From the NCBI GenBank assembly GCA_040388375.1, contig JAZKBU010000003.1, positions 248,001 through 312,000 on the forward strand: 64,000 nt of DNA. The letters run 5' to 3'. This document shows, one piece after another, positions 25,920 through 34,123 of the stretch (position 1 is the stretch's first letter; each line of letters opens with the position of its first letter). Under the pieces are notes generated by a model. It did no database searches and was not told where the DNA came from. It saw nothing but the letters and a program-made list of their open reading frames with translations. The position numbers and the translations under genes were made by a program. The stretch comes from Bacteroidota bacterium. Its GTDB lineage: Bacteria; Bacteroidota; Bacteroidia; UKL13-3.

Positions 25920-28871
25920 CTATATTAATACCGTTACTTCAAAAGAATCCTCCGTTTTATGAATAACAGATGTCCCCTTTAACAGCTCTGCCCTCATCTT
26001 AATATTACTAAGTCCCTGGCCCGTATGCACCGTTTCTTTATTGGGTATTACACCATCATTTTTTACTTTCAACAAGCAATGTTCTTTTGATTGCTTATAG
26101 GTGATTTGAACATTTTGCGCATTGCTATGCTTGATAATATTATTGATTGTTTCCTTGAACAGCAAAAATAAATGCTGCCTGAATTCAGGTGATAGTTTTT
26201 CCTGGTGGTCAATTTTCGCAAAATCAATAGATAAGCTTACTCCTCTTGGGAAAAGTAAATCTTCAGCATGTTCCCGCATCCTGTCAGTTAAGTTGCCCGT
26301 AAAATCATTTCGGGAATCAATGGCCCACAATACATCACTCATAGCCACATTTGCTTCTCTGCTCAGTGTTGCCACTCCTTCTAATTTATCTCTTGTTTCC
26401 GAATCTCTTGACATTCTTGTTGCCAGCCTGTCAGCCGACATAGTAATACGTGTAAGTAAACTACCCACTTCATCATGCAAATCACTTGCAATTTTCATGC
26501 GTAATAATTCTAGTTTTTTCTGGTTATGCAACCTGTTTAAAAAGTAAAAATAAATGAGTGCTGCAATGCCCGTTGCCAGCAAAAGGTAAAACCATATTGT
26601 TTGATAAAAGGTTTGCTTAACCAATAAATTATACGTTAATATATTAGTTGATGATATACCCCTGCTTCCTTTGGTAGCCTTAATTAATAACTTGTATTCC
26701 CCACTTGTTAAGCTCTCTAAACGCAATGTTGATTCCGTGCCTAATGAAATCCAGTCAGCAGCATGTTGTCCTTCTATTTTGTAAAAATAAGTATGCAATT
26801 CGGGAGCGGTATAATCAGTTACTGAAAACGAAAAGCTTAACAAATTATCTCCGGGATACATAACAATTTTATTGTCGGCTTGTACATGAACATCCAAAAT
26901 TTCTTTTGATTCTTTTTCCCATTTATGTATACCGGAAACAAAAACCTGATATGGAATTTCATGTATGTCTAATTGAGGCGGATAGAAGGATGTTATGCCA
27001 TTAATTCCTCCAAAATACAACTTTCCATCGTTTGCCCTGAATGAAGAGTTTTGATTGAATTCATTATCTGTTATGCCATCCGATTTGTAGTATTGAATAA
27101 TCGTTTGGGTTTGCGTGTGGTAATAATTTAACCCATTGTAAGTGCTTATCCATAGCCTCACGGAATCTTGCCATTGCATACTATACACTTCATTACTGCT
27201 TAAACCATCCTCCTTCGCAATCGTGTATATTTTCTTTAGGTCTGCTGATAATACATTGATTCCTCCTGACTCTGTTGCAATCCAAATATTTCCTTTGGTG
27301 TCAGTTGTTATGGCATTAATAAGACTACCACTTAAGGCTGGTGTTGTACGTTCATCAATATAAAACATCGTTCCTTTATATTTGTCTACCAAATAGGCTC
27401 CCTTGTCAGTACCTACCCAAAACTGCCTTTTACCCGGTAACATATACATAAAACGTACAGCCGATCCTCCTACACTGTATTTATCATTTGTATGGCAAAA
27501 AAGTTTAGACTTAACAATATCAAAGCTCAACAATCCATTTTCAGAACCTAGCCAGATAATTCCTTCAATATCCTGTACCAGTGCCAAAGAAGAACCTTTT
27601 GTATCACACATTCCATCTTCAGAACGGTAGAACAAACTTTCAATAGATTGAGTATGCTTGTTATAACGGACAAAATAATTAGCATCAGAGCCCATATAAA
27701 TATAACTGGTATCAACATTTAAAAGTGAGCGCAGAGAAAAGGGTTCAGTTTTCCCTTGGTACATTATTTTATCCCGGTTGGTCCATGTATGTCTTCTTTT
27801 TTCATACTTCAAAAAACCCGCATAACTTGCCACATAAATATCTCCGTTGGTGTCTTCAATAATTTGTCTTGTACTTACTTTTTTAGGCTCGTTATAAAGT
27901 AATTTTTCAAATACCGGTTTAGGTTTGTCGGGAATTAATTTAATAAGCCCTTTATTGGTACCAATCCAAATTACATTAAACTCATCTTCGTAGAGGCAGA
28001 AAATACGCTTATGGCCAATCACGTTATTATCGTTTACCGATATGTCTGTTGTTTTAAAAGTTTTCTTTTCTATTTTAATAATCTTGGTAAAATTCCTGTA
28101 TCCTATTAAAACGTGGTCTTTTTGATCCAATAAATATTCCGGGTCCTGTTTAACTGAATTCAATGAATCGAAAGAAATGATTGCATGAGCAGCATGTGTT
28201 AAATTTTTAATCCCTATATTAACACCACCTGCATACAGTTGATCAGAAATGAGTGTTAAAAAAGTAATGGAGCGGTTACGCTGACTTGGTATATAAGCCA
28301 CTTTTTCTGTTCCGGCAACTAATTTTATAATATCGTCTCTCTTTGTTAGGCGAGCATAAATATTTCCCAACTTATCCACCTGCATTCTGTTATTCTTGAG
28401 TTGACCTTGTGCAAAATGGTATATTACTTTACAACTCCAATCGGGAGCAATTTGTAGAATATACTTATAGTGAAAGCCAACAATGATATTGGAATGAAAG
28501 AGTGCTAAACACATGACCGCATTTTTTTTTGACGAAGGAGTACATTGTATTATATGGCCATCTTTACAAGAAATATACTGAAGCCCTATATCCGTTCCTA
28601 TCCATACAACATCACGAAATTCATCATACAGAATAGTATATATGAAGAGCTTTTTAAGAGGTGCAATTTCAGAAAAAGTATTGCCATCATATTTGTAGAG
28701 TCCATGCTTGGTTGCAATCCACATCATACCCGATTTATCTTTGGTAATAGCTGTTACCTCAATATTATTCAGGCCCGCCTCTTCATTAAACAATATAGCT
28801 TTTGCCTGAGCACATACTGTGGAAAGTAAAAGCCCCAAAACAAAAAAAAGAGTAGCGATTTGTTTATTCAT
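25920..28871 (-). CDS. Propeller-type sensor histidine kinase (Reg_prop, Y_Y_Y, HisKA_3, HATPase)
   Basis: An inner-membrane kinase of 983 residues. A signal peptide (MNKQIATLFFVLGLLLSTVCAQ) leads into a large periplasmic sensor of about 670 residues with propeller repeats such as DKSGMMWIATKHGLYKYDG, IWIGTNKGLI, IWLGSENGLLSF and IWIATESGGINVL. A Y_Y_Y-like domain (YFYKIEGQ) follows. One membrane helix lies at about 757-777. HisKA_3 has its phosphoacceptor His near residue 798 in SDLHDEVGSLLTR, and the ATPase domain covers about 880-983. It resembles hybrid carbohydrate sensors but lacks fused receiver and AraC domains. The partner is the separate NarL-type regulator just downstream. A frame start at 28925 exists. 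The Met at 28871 opens a proper signal peptide, so it is preferred. Confidence 0.93.
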   Translation of the reverse strand: MNKQIATLFFVLGLLLSTVCAQAKAILFNEEAGLNNIEVTAITKDKSGMMWIATKHGLYKYDGNTFSEIAPLKKLFIYTILYDEFRDVVWIGTDIGLQYISCKDGHIIQCTPSSKKNAVMCLALFHSNIIVGFHYKYILQIAPDWSCKVIYHFAQGQLKNNRMQVDKLGNIYARLTKRDDIIKLVAGTEKVAYIPSQRNRSITFLTLISDQLYAGGVNIGIKNLTHAAHAIISFDSLNSVKQDPEYLLDQKDHVLIGYRNFTKIIKIEKKTFKTTDISVNDNNVIGHKRIFCLYEDEFNVIWIGTNKGLIKLIPDKPKPVFEKLLYNEPKKVSTRQIIEDTNGDIYVASYAGFLKYEKRRHTWTNRDKIMYQGKTEPFSLRSLLNVDTSYIYMGSDANYFVRYNKHTQSIESLFYRSEDGMCDTKGSSLALVQDIEGIIWLGSENGLLSFDIVKSKLFCHTNDKYSVGGSAVRFMYMLPGKRQFWVGTDKGAYLVDKYKGTMFYIDERTTPALSGSLINAITTDTKGNIWIATESGGINVLSADLKKIYTIAKEDGLSSNEVYSMQWQDSVRLWISTYNGLNYYHTQTQTIIQYYKSDGITDNEFNQNSSFRANDGKLYFGGINGITSFYPPQLDIHEIPYQVFVSGIHKWEKESKEILDVHVQADNKIVMYPGDNLLSFSFSVTDYTAPELHTYFYKIEGQHAADWISLGTESTLRLESLTSGEYKLLIKATKGSRGISSTNILTYNLLVKQTFYQTIWFYLLLATGIAALIYFYFLNRLHNQKKLELLRMKIASDLHDEVGSLLTRITMSADRLATRMSRDSETRDKLEGVATLSREANVAMSDVLWAIDSRNDFTGNLTDRMREHAEDLLFPRGVSLSIDFAKIDHQEKLSPEFRQHLFLLFKETINNIIKHSNAQNVQITYKQSKEHCLLKVKNDGVIPNKETVHTGQGLSNIKMRAELLKGTSVIHKTEDSFEVTVLI

Positions 28872-29013
28872 GTATGAAACATTGTACACCTGTAGTCGTG
28901 CAAACAAATACATTATGCAAAACAAATACAGGTAAACATTTTATTTAGCAGCAATCATACTAAAAAAGCAGATTCTTTTTATTTAAGTGCGATGAATACA
29001 TTTATTTTGCTCA

Positions 29014-30198
29014 ATGCTTTCAAACCGACAACTATTTTTAGCGCATCAGGCACAAACTACCAATTTCCCTTTATTGTTAGAAGTAAGTAAAGCTGATGGC
29101 GTTTATATATACGATACCAACGGTAAACCACATATTGATTTTATTTCAGGTATTTCAGTAAGTAGTTTAGGTCATGGTAATGAAGCAGTGAAAGAAGCCA
29201 TTAAAAAGCAAGTAGACGATTACATGCATTTAATGGTGTATGGCGAATATGTGCAGGAACCTACAGCGCAGTTAGCATCTAAATTAGTTTCGTACTTGCC
29301 CGACTCTTTAAACACCGTTTACTTTGTAAACAGTGGAGCCGAAGCTACAGACGGAGCTTTAAAATTAGCCAAACGAGTTACCCAAAAATCAAAAATAGTA
29401 GCCTGTAAAAACGCATACCATGGCAGTACACATGCGGCATTAAGCTTAAATAGCAACGAGTATTATACACAAGCCTTCAGGCCATTATTGCCCAATATAG
29501 GTTTTATAGAATTTAACAATATAGAAAGTCTTTCGCTCATAGATAACGATACTGCCTGTGTAATTGTAGAAACCATACAGGGCGAAGCAGGTTATATAAT
29601 ACCCGATATAGAATTTTTGCAGGCATTGCGCAGCAAATGTACCGAGCAGGGTTGTTTGTTGATTTTTGATGAAATACAGGCAGGCATTGGTAAAACAGGT
29701 AAAATGTTTGCTTTTGAGCATTGGCATATTATTCCCGATATTTTATTATTAGGTAAAGCCTTAGGAGCAGGTATGCCCATAGGTGCATTTGTGAGCTCAC
29801 AACAGTTTATGCATACTTTAACTGATAATCCGATACTGGGGCATATTACTACCTTTGGCGGGCATCCCGTAATTGCTGCTGCTGCCTTGGCTGGTTTACA
29901 GGAATTAGAAAGATTAGACTTAATGAGTGAAATTGAAACAAAAGAGGCTTTAATCAGGCAACAATTGGTACACCCGAAAATTAAGCAAATAAGAGGTAAA
30001 GGATTAATGCTGGCCGTTGAATTAAATAATTTTGATGAGGTGTTAAAAGTATGCCAGTTGTGCTTACAAGACGGGCTCATTATTGACTGGTTTTTGTTTG
30101 CCAACAACTGTATTCGTTTAGTTCCACCTTTAATTATTACCCATGAGCAAATTGAAAAAGCCATTTCAATTATCCTGTCTAACTTAAATAAATTATAA
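29014..30198 (+). CDS. Class III aminotransferase (ArgD/ornithine aminotransferase-like)
   Basis: A pyridoxal-phosphate enzyme of 394 residues in the cytoplasm, in the acetylornithine/ornithine/lysine aminotransferase group. Motifs are FISGISVSSLGHGN near residue 45, YFVNSGAEATDGALKLA near residue 103, the cofactor-binding FDEIQAGIGKTGKMFA near residue 222, and the Schiff-base lysine Lys248 in LLGKALGAGMP. It also shows TTFGGHPVIAAAAL. The ATG at 29014 is only 4 nt after a TTATTTTG box, so the transcript may be nearly leaderless. The next gene, pyrD, follows 53 bp downstream but has its own -7-like box. The exact amino donor is not decidable without the arginine genes nearby. Confidence 0.9.
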   Translation: MLSNRQLFLAHQAQTTNFPLLLEVSKADGVYIYDTNGKPHIDFISGISVSSLGHGNEAVKEAIKKQVDDYMHLMVYGEYVQEPTAQLASKLVSYLPDSLNTVYFVNSGAEATDGALKLAKRVTQKSKIVACKNAYHGSTHAALSLNSNEYYTQAFRPLLPNIGFIEFNNIESLSLIDNDTACVIVETIQGEAGYIIPDIEFLQALRSKCTEQGCLLIFDEIQAGIGKTGKMFAFEHWHIIPDILLLGKALGAGMPIGAFVSSQQFMHTLTDNPILGHITTFGGHPVIAAAALAGLQELERLDLMSEIETKEALIRQQLVHPKIKQIRGKGLMLAVELNNFDEVLKVCQLCLQDGLIIDWFLFANNCIRLVPPLIITHEQIEKAISIILSNLNKL

Positions 30199-30226
30199 TC
30201 AGTTCGGTTTTTTATCAATAGGGAAT

Positions 30227-30234
30227 TACTTTCG
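30227..30234 (+). promoter_or_regulatory. -7-like promoter box of pyrD
   Basis: TACTTTCG (variant TAnnTTCG) lies 17 nt before the TTG start of pyrD. The same 8-mer is found in the fur-gldJ intergenic region. Confidence 0.45.
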
Positions 30235-30251
30235 CGCAAAAACTAAAAGCT

Positions 30252-31277
30252 TTGTATAAAATACTCCTTAAAATATTATTCTTAATGCCGGCAGAAACTG
30301 CGCATTATTTCTCCTTAAATACCTACCGGATACTTTGCAAAATACCATTCGTAAGAAATATTTGCTCAGCCATATTCAGGGTGAAAAACCCCGTTCAGTT
30401 TTTAGGTTTAAATTTTTATAACCCCGTAGGCTTAGCAGCCGGTTTCGATAAAAATGCAAAATATTTAAAAGAATTAAGTTCCTTAGGTTTTGGTTTTGTG
30501 GAGATAGGAACGGTTACTCCTTTGCCGCAAAGTGGCAATGATTTACCTCGTTTATTTCGTTTACCCCAAGATGAATGTATTATAAACCGAATGGGCTTTA
30601 ATAATGATGGTTTAGAAGTAATAAAACAACGTTTGGTTAACAGGCCCGCTGATTTAATAGTTGGGGGCAATATTGGTAAAAACAAAGTTACACCCAACGA
30701 AAATGCCAAAGACGATTATGTAAAATGTTTTGTGGGCTTGTATCCATTAGTCGATTATTTTGTGGTGAATGTAAGCTCGCCAAACACACCTAATTTGCGC
30801 GAACTGCAAGACAAAAAACCATTAAGTGAAATATTAATGGCTTTAATAGAAGAAAGACAAACATTTATCAAAGAAGGACAAAAGCAAAAACCCATTTTAT
30901 TGAAAATTGCACCGGATTTAACTTTATCGCAATTAGACGATGTAATTGAAATAGTACAAATAACGGGCATTGATGGTTTAGTAGCAACCAATACAACCAT
31001 AAGCAGGGAAGATTTGATTACTGATAAAGGCGAAGTGGAAGCAATAGGGGCAGGAGGGTTAAGCGGAAAAATACTAAGCGAAAAGTCAACCGAAATAGTA
31101 GCTTATATTCAGCAAAAATCAAACGGGCAAATTCCAATCATTGGCGTTGGCGGTATTCATTCAGTAGAAACAGCTAAACAAAAATTAGCCGCAGGAGCAG
31201 GTTTAATTCAGTTGTATACAGGCTTTATTTATGGAGGCCCTCAATTGGTAAAAAAGTTAGCTAAGTTTTCAAAGTAA
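30252..31277 (+). CDS. pyrD: Dihydroorotate dehydrogenase (quinone), class 2
   Basis: PyrD oxidises dihydroorotate to orotate with FMN and membrane quinone, the fourth step of pyrimidine synthesis. The 341-residue protein begins with an amphipathic N-terminal region (YKILLKILFLMPAETAHYFSL) that is typical of class 2 membrane association. FMN-site motifs follow: NPVGLAAGFDKNAKYL near residue 57, FVEIGTVTP, and INRMGFNNDG near residue 112. The catalytic serine region VNVSSPNTPNLR is near residue 175, and TNTTISR and GVGGIHSVE are C-terminal. The start codon is TTG at 30252. The IscA-like gene follows 15 bp later and is likely co-transcribed. Confidence 0.95.
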   Translation: MYKILLKILFLMPAETAHYFSLNTYRILCKIPFVRNICSAIFRVKNPVQFLGLNFYNPVGLAAGFDKNAKYLKELSSLGFGFVEIGTVTPLPQSGNDLPRLFRLPQDECIINRMGFNNDGLEVIKQRLVNRPADLIVGGNIGKNKVTPNENAKDDYVKCFVGLYPLVDYFVVNVSSPNTPNLRELQDKKPLSEILMALIEERQTFIKEGQKQKPILLKIAPDLTLSQLDDVIEIVQITGIDGLVATNTTISREDLITDKGEVEAIGAGGLSGKILSEKSTEIVAYIQQKSNGQIPIIGVGGIHSVETAKQKLAAGAGLIQLYTGFIYGGPQLVKKLAKFSK

Positions 31278-31292
31278 AAGATTACAAACAAC

Positions 31293-31583
31293 ATGAATTT
31301 AGTACATTTAACACCCGCAGCCATTAAGGCTATTCAACAGTATAAAGTGAGCTTACAAATACCCGAAAATTATTTTTTGCGTGTAGGCATTAAACAAAAA
31401 AATGCAAGTGATAAGGGCTTGGTTATTGGATTTGATGAACCTACCGATAAAGATAAAATAGTGGAGGTTGAAGGAATAAAAATTATTTACCATCCAGGTC
31501 AGGCTTTATTTTTTGCAGGTATGCAAGTTGACTTTATAGAACGCGATGGAAAAGAAGGTTTTGAGTTAATAGAAAAAAGGTAA
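31293..31583 (+). CDS. IscA/HesB-like protein without cysteines
   Basis: A small cytoplasmic protein of 96 residues with the fold signature of A-type iron-sulfur carrier proteins (LTPAAIKAIQQY, YFLRVGIKQ, GLVIGFDEP, IIYHPGQALFFAGMQVDFIE). The family normally has a cysteine after the first beta-strands and a C-terminal CGC. Here the first position is filled by the KNASDKG segment and the tail ends in FELIEKR. The whole protein contains no cysteine. It therefore cannot ligate a cluster by the usual residues, and a structural, regulatory or relict role is likely. It lies 15 bp after pyrD in an apparent operon. Confidence 0.8.
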   Translation: MNLVHLTPAAIKAIQQYKVSLQIPENYFLRVGIKQKNASDKGLVIGFDEPTDKDKIVEVEGIKIIYHPGQALFFAGMQVDFIERDGKEGFELIEKR

Positions 31584-31680
31584 TATTTACTATAAAGTAA
31601 AGTCAGGTGCAAAGCTTTATAAAGCTGCGGTCTTCTACTAAACTAAGGGGTTTTTTAAACAAATAGCTATTGAAAAAAAA

Positions 31681-31956
31681 TTACAGTTTTGTATTACTAT
31701 AAAAAGTGCCAAACGGGATAAATGAGGCTAGAAAAAACAAAAATGTTTTACCCAAACTCCATTTGTATTGAATAGCTACCAACACTAAAAACAATACATA
31801 CAACATAAACAAAACACCGTGAGTCATGCCAATATAATAATTGGGTTCCATTATACCATATGCATATTTTAGTGGCATGGTAATACCAAACAATAAATAA
31901 GAACAGCCTTCGGCAAAGGCTATTCTTTTAAAAGCTAACAATAAGTTTTTTTGCAT
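31681..31956 (-). CDS. DUF3817 family small membrane protein
   Basis: A membrane protein of 91 residues with three predicted helices (FAEGCSYLLFGITMPL, GVLFMLYVLFLVLVAI and TFLFFLASFIPFGTF). The FAEG/GxxxHG-type pattern and the FIPFGTF ending match the DUF3817 (YdzA-like) family, which has no known function. The Met at 31956 lies 4 bp after the purA stop codon, so the two are probably translated from one transcript. Confidence 0.85.
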   Translation of the reverse strand: MQKNLLLAFKRIAFAEGCSYLLFGITMPLKYAYGIMEPNYYIGMTHGVLFMLYVLFLVLVAIQYKWSLGKTFLFFLASFIPFGTFYSNTKL

Positions 31957-31960
31957 TCGT

Positions 31961-33223
31961 TTATCTTACGATAGTTTCATCTCTATCCGGACCCACAGAA
32001 ATGGTATTTACTTTTAAACCGATTTGCTCTTCAACAAAAGCCATATAGGTTTTAAAAGATTCCGGTAATTCGTTATACGTTTTTATTTTACTTAAGTCAC
32101 CTGTCCAACCGGCAAAATTCTGGTACTGTGGGTCAATAGCGGTATCTACTAAACTGTAAGGAATTTTATCGCTGATAACACCATCAATATCGTAAGCATG
32201 GCAAACAGGAATTTGTCCTAAACCACTTAATACATCGCTTTTGGTACAAATTAAATCAGTCACACCATTTAGCATAATGCTGTATTTTAAAGTAGGTAAA
32301 TCAAGCCAGCCGGTTCTTCTTGGCCTGCCTGTTGTAGCGCCAAATTCATGTCCTAATTGTCTTAGTTCTTCACCTTGTTCATTGTCTTGTTCTGTTGGAA
32401 AAGGACCGCTTCCTACACGTGTACAATAAGCTTTGAAAATACCATATACACGTTTAATATGTTGAGGGGCTACTCCAAGTCCGTTACAAACACCACCAGT
32501 AATAGTATTTGATGAAGTTACAAATGGATAAGTACCGTAATCAATATCTAACAAAGTACCTTGCGCACCTTCTGCTAAAATTTTCTTTCCATCGTTAATT
32601 AAATCATTTAAAAAGTATTCAGTATTTACTATTTTAAATTGTTTTAAAAATTCAACAGCTTCAAAAAAAGCCGGTTCATGGTCAGCCATATTGTAAGGAT
32701 GGCTAAATCTATCCAATAAAGTGCGGTGATTGGCTGCTACTATCTGGTATTTTTGGTTGAAATTAGCTGATAAAATATCGCCTACACGTAAGCCACTTCT
32801 TCCAATTTTGTCTTGGTAAGTGGGACTGATTCCGCGAAGTGTAGAACCAATTTTATGTTCACCTTTATTGGCTTCGCTTGCAGCGTCTACTAGTCTGTGT
32901 GTTGGAAGAATGATATGCGCTTTCTCTGAAATATAAAGATTTTCAAGTGGGTTAGCTCCACCAATACTTATTTTTTCAATTTCTTTTTTAAACGTAATAG
33001 GGTCAATAACAACACCACTGCCAATTATATTGATACAGTGTTTGTGAAATATACCGGAAGGGATTGTGTTTAATACATGTTTTTGACCATTAAACTCCAA
33101 TGAGTGACCGGCATTTGGCCCTCCTTGAAATCTAGCCACCACATCATATTGTGGAGTAAGTACATCAACTATTTTACCTTTACCTTCATCGCCCCATTGT
33201 AGGCCTAATACTACGTCTATCAT
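31961..33223 (-). CDS. purA: Adenylosuccinate synthetase
   Basis: PurA makes adenylosuccinate from IMP, aspartate and GTP, the first step from IMP to AMP. The length of 420 residues is normal. Motifs are LGLQWGDEGKGKIVDVL at the N-terminus (P-loop-like, catalytic Asp), QGGPNAGHS with the catalytic His, GAQGTLLDIDYGTYPFVTSS near residue 215, and TGRPRRTGWLDLP near residue 295. The final GPDRDET matches the family end. The ATG at 33223 starts directly at the conserved MIDVVLG. The DUF3817 gene follows by 4 bp. The Fur-family gene lies upstream on the same strand with a 70-bp gap. Confidence 0.97.
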   Translation of the reverse strand: MIDVVLGLQWGDEGKGKIVDVLTPQYDVVARFQGGPNAGHSLEFNGQKHVLNTIPSGIFHKHCINIIGSGVVIDPITFKKEIEKISIGGANPLENLYISEKAHIILPTHRLVDAASEANKGEHKIGSTLRGISPTYQDKIGRSGLRVGDILSANFNQKYQIVAANHRTLLDRFSHPYNMADHEPAFFEAVEFLKQFKIVNTEYFLNDLINDGKKILAEGAQGTLLDIDYGTYPFVTSSNTITGGVCNGLGVAPQHIKRVYGIFKAYCTRVGSGPFPTEQDNEQGEELRQLGHEFGATTGRPRRTGWLDLPTLKYSIMLNGVTDLICTKSDVLSGLGQIPVCHAYDIDGVISDKIPYSLVDTAIDPQYQNFAGWTGDLSKIKTYNELPESFKTYMAFVEEQIGLKVNTISVGPDRDETIVR

Positions 33224-33293
33224 TTTTATTTTATTTTTATATCTTTAAGCCATTAATTGTGTTGGCTGTTGCTTAATTAGTTTATCAAATCAA

Positions 33294-33785
33294 TTAATAA
33301 TCCGGTTTAGGAATTACTTTTTGACAGGTTAAACAATTGCGGTTTTCATCTAATTTTGGGTTACCAAATAAATACAAAGAGTGATTGGTCACTTCAAATT
33401 GCATTAAATCGCCCATCATGGTTTTTATTTGGTGTATTCTTGGGTCGCAAAACTCTAAAATATTGCTGCAATAATTACAAATCATGTGGTCATGCTGCCT
33501 AAAACCATATGCTCTTTCAAAACGGGCTAAGTTTTTACCAAATTGGTGCTTTATTACTAGGCCACAATCCAATAGCAAATCAAGTGTGTTGTAAACAGTA
33601 GCTCTACTTACCCTGTAATTGCGCTTTTTCATGTGCTCAAACAGCGTTTCAACATCAAAATGCTCTTTATTGTTATAAATTTCATCAAGTATGGCAAAGC
33701 GTTCAGGAGTTTTACGTTGTTCGTTTTGCTCCAAAAATGTAATAAATTTTTGCCTTACCTCGTCCTTAATTTGGTCATTGCTCAT
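33294..33785 (-). CDS. Fur-family transcriptional regulator
   Basis: A cytoplasmic metal- or peroxide-responsive repressor of 163 residues. The winged helix covers about residues 15-90 with the recognition helix VSRATVYNTLDLL. The zinc/metal-binding C-terminal domain has HDHMICNYCSNILEFCD and a terminal CLTC, the two cysteine pairs of the structural zinc site. A frame start at 33797 exists. The Met at 33785 (SNDQIKDEVRQKF) fits the family better. It could be Fur, PerR or Zur, and the sequence alone does not decide. A TTG-N19-TTTATTTG promoter lies upstream. Confidence 0.9.
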   Translation of the reverse strand: MSNDQIKDEVRQKFITFLEQNEQRKTPERFAILDEIYNNKEHFDVETLFEHMKKRNYRVSRATVYNTLDLLLDCGLVIKHQFGKNLARFERAYGFRQHDHMICNYCSNILEFCDPRIHQIKTMMGDLMQFEVTNHSLYLFGNPKLDENRNCLTCQKVIPKPDY

Positions 33786-33808
33786 AAATTTGCGCACCGA
33801 TTAAGGTT

Positions 33809-33838
33809 CAAATAAAATTGTTATTACTTGCCTTTCAA
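33809..33838 (-). promoter_or_regulatory. Promoter of the Fur-family gene
   Basis: On the minus strand TTG (complement of 33836-33838), a 19-bp spacer and TTTATTTG (33809-33816) fit the Bacteroidota promoter with one deviation in the -7 box. Confidence 0.55.
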
Positions 33839-34096
33839 AACATTGTTGATTGTTTGTTTGCCTAAATTTTGCCTTTGACTCTCTAATGTGTTAGTTTTTA
33901 AATGCCTATAAATTTATTGGCAGGTAAATTTTAAAGAAATAAATAATTTTTGTTAATTACTTTCGCATTGGTTTAAAGGGTCTTTTTGTGCCATTTTTCA
34001 ATGGTTTTAAGTGCTTCTATTTCAAACTTATCAACCAGAAACACACATTTTTAACATTTTTTTTTCGTATTTATACACTAAAGTCTTAAAATCCGT

Positions 34097-34104
34097 TATA
34101 TTTG
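34097..34104 (+). promoter_or_regulatory. -7 promoter box of gldJ
   Basis: TATATTTG fits TAnnTTTG exactly and ends 19 nt before the gldJ ATG. No TTG is seen at the usual upstream spacing. Confidence 0.55.
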
Positions 34105-34123
34105 GAAACTTTAAGAAAACTAT

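Larger units (their letters stand above)
33786..34123. other. Divergent intergenic region between the Fur-family gene and gldJ (338 bp)
   Basis: This gap has no open frame that looks real. It holds the Fur-family promoter (33809-33838, minus), a TACTTTCG -7-like box at 33958-33965 (plus) and the TATATTTG box of gldJ at 34097-34104. I see no hairpin or conserved RNA between them. Confidence 0.6.

Noticed and set aside
28872-28960. A third copy of the 17-bp site upstream of the sensor kinase gene
   Set aside because: The region has ACATTGTACACCTGTAG, but its half-site spacing and order do not match the other two sites.
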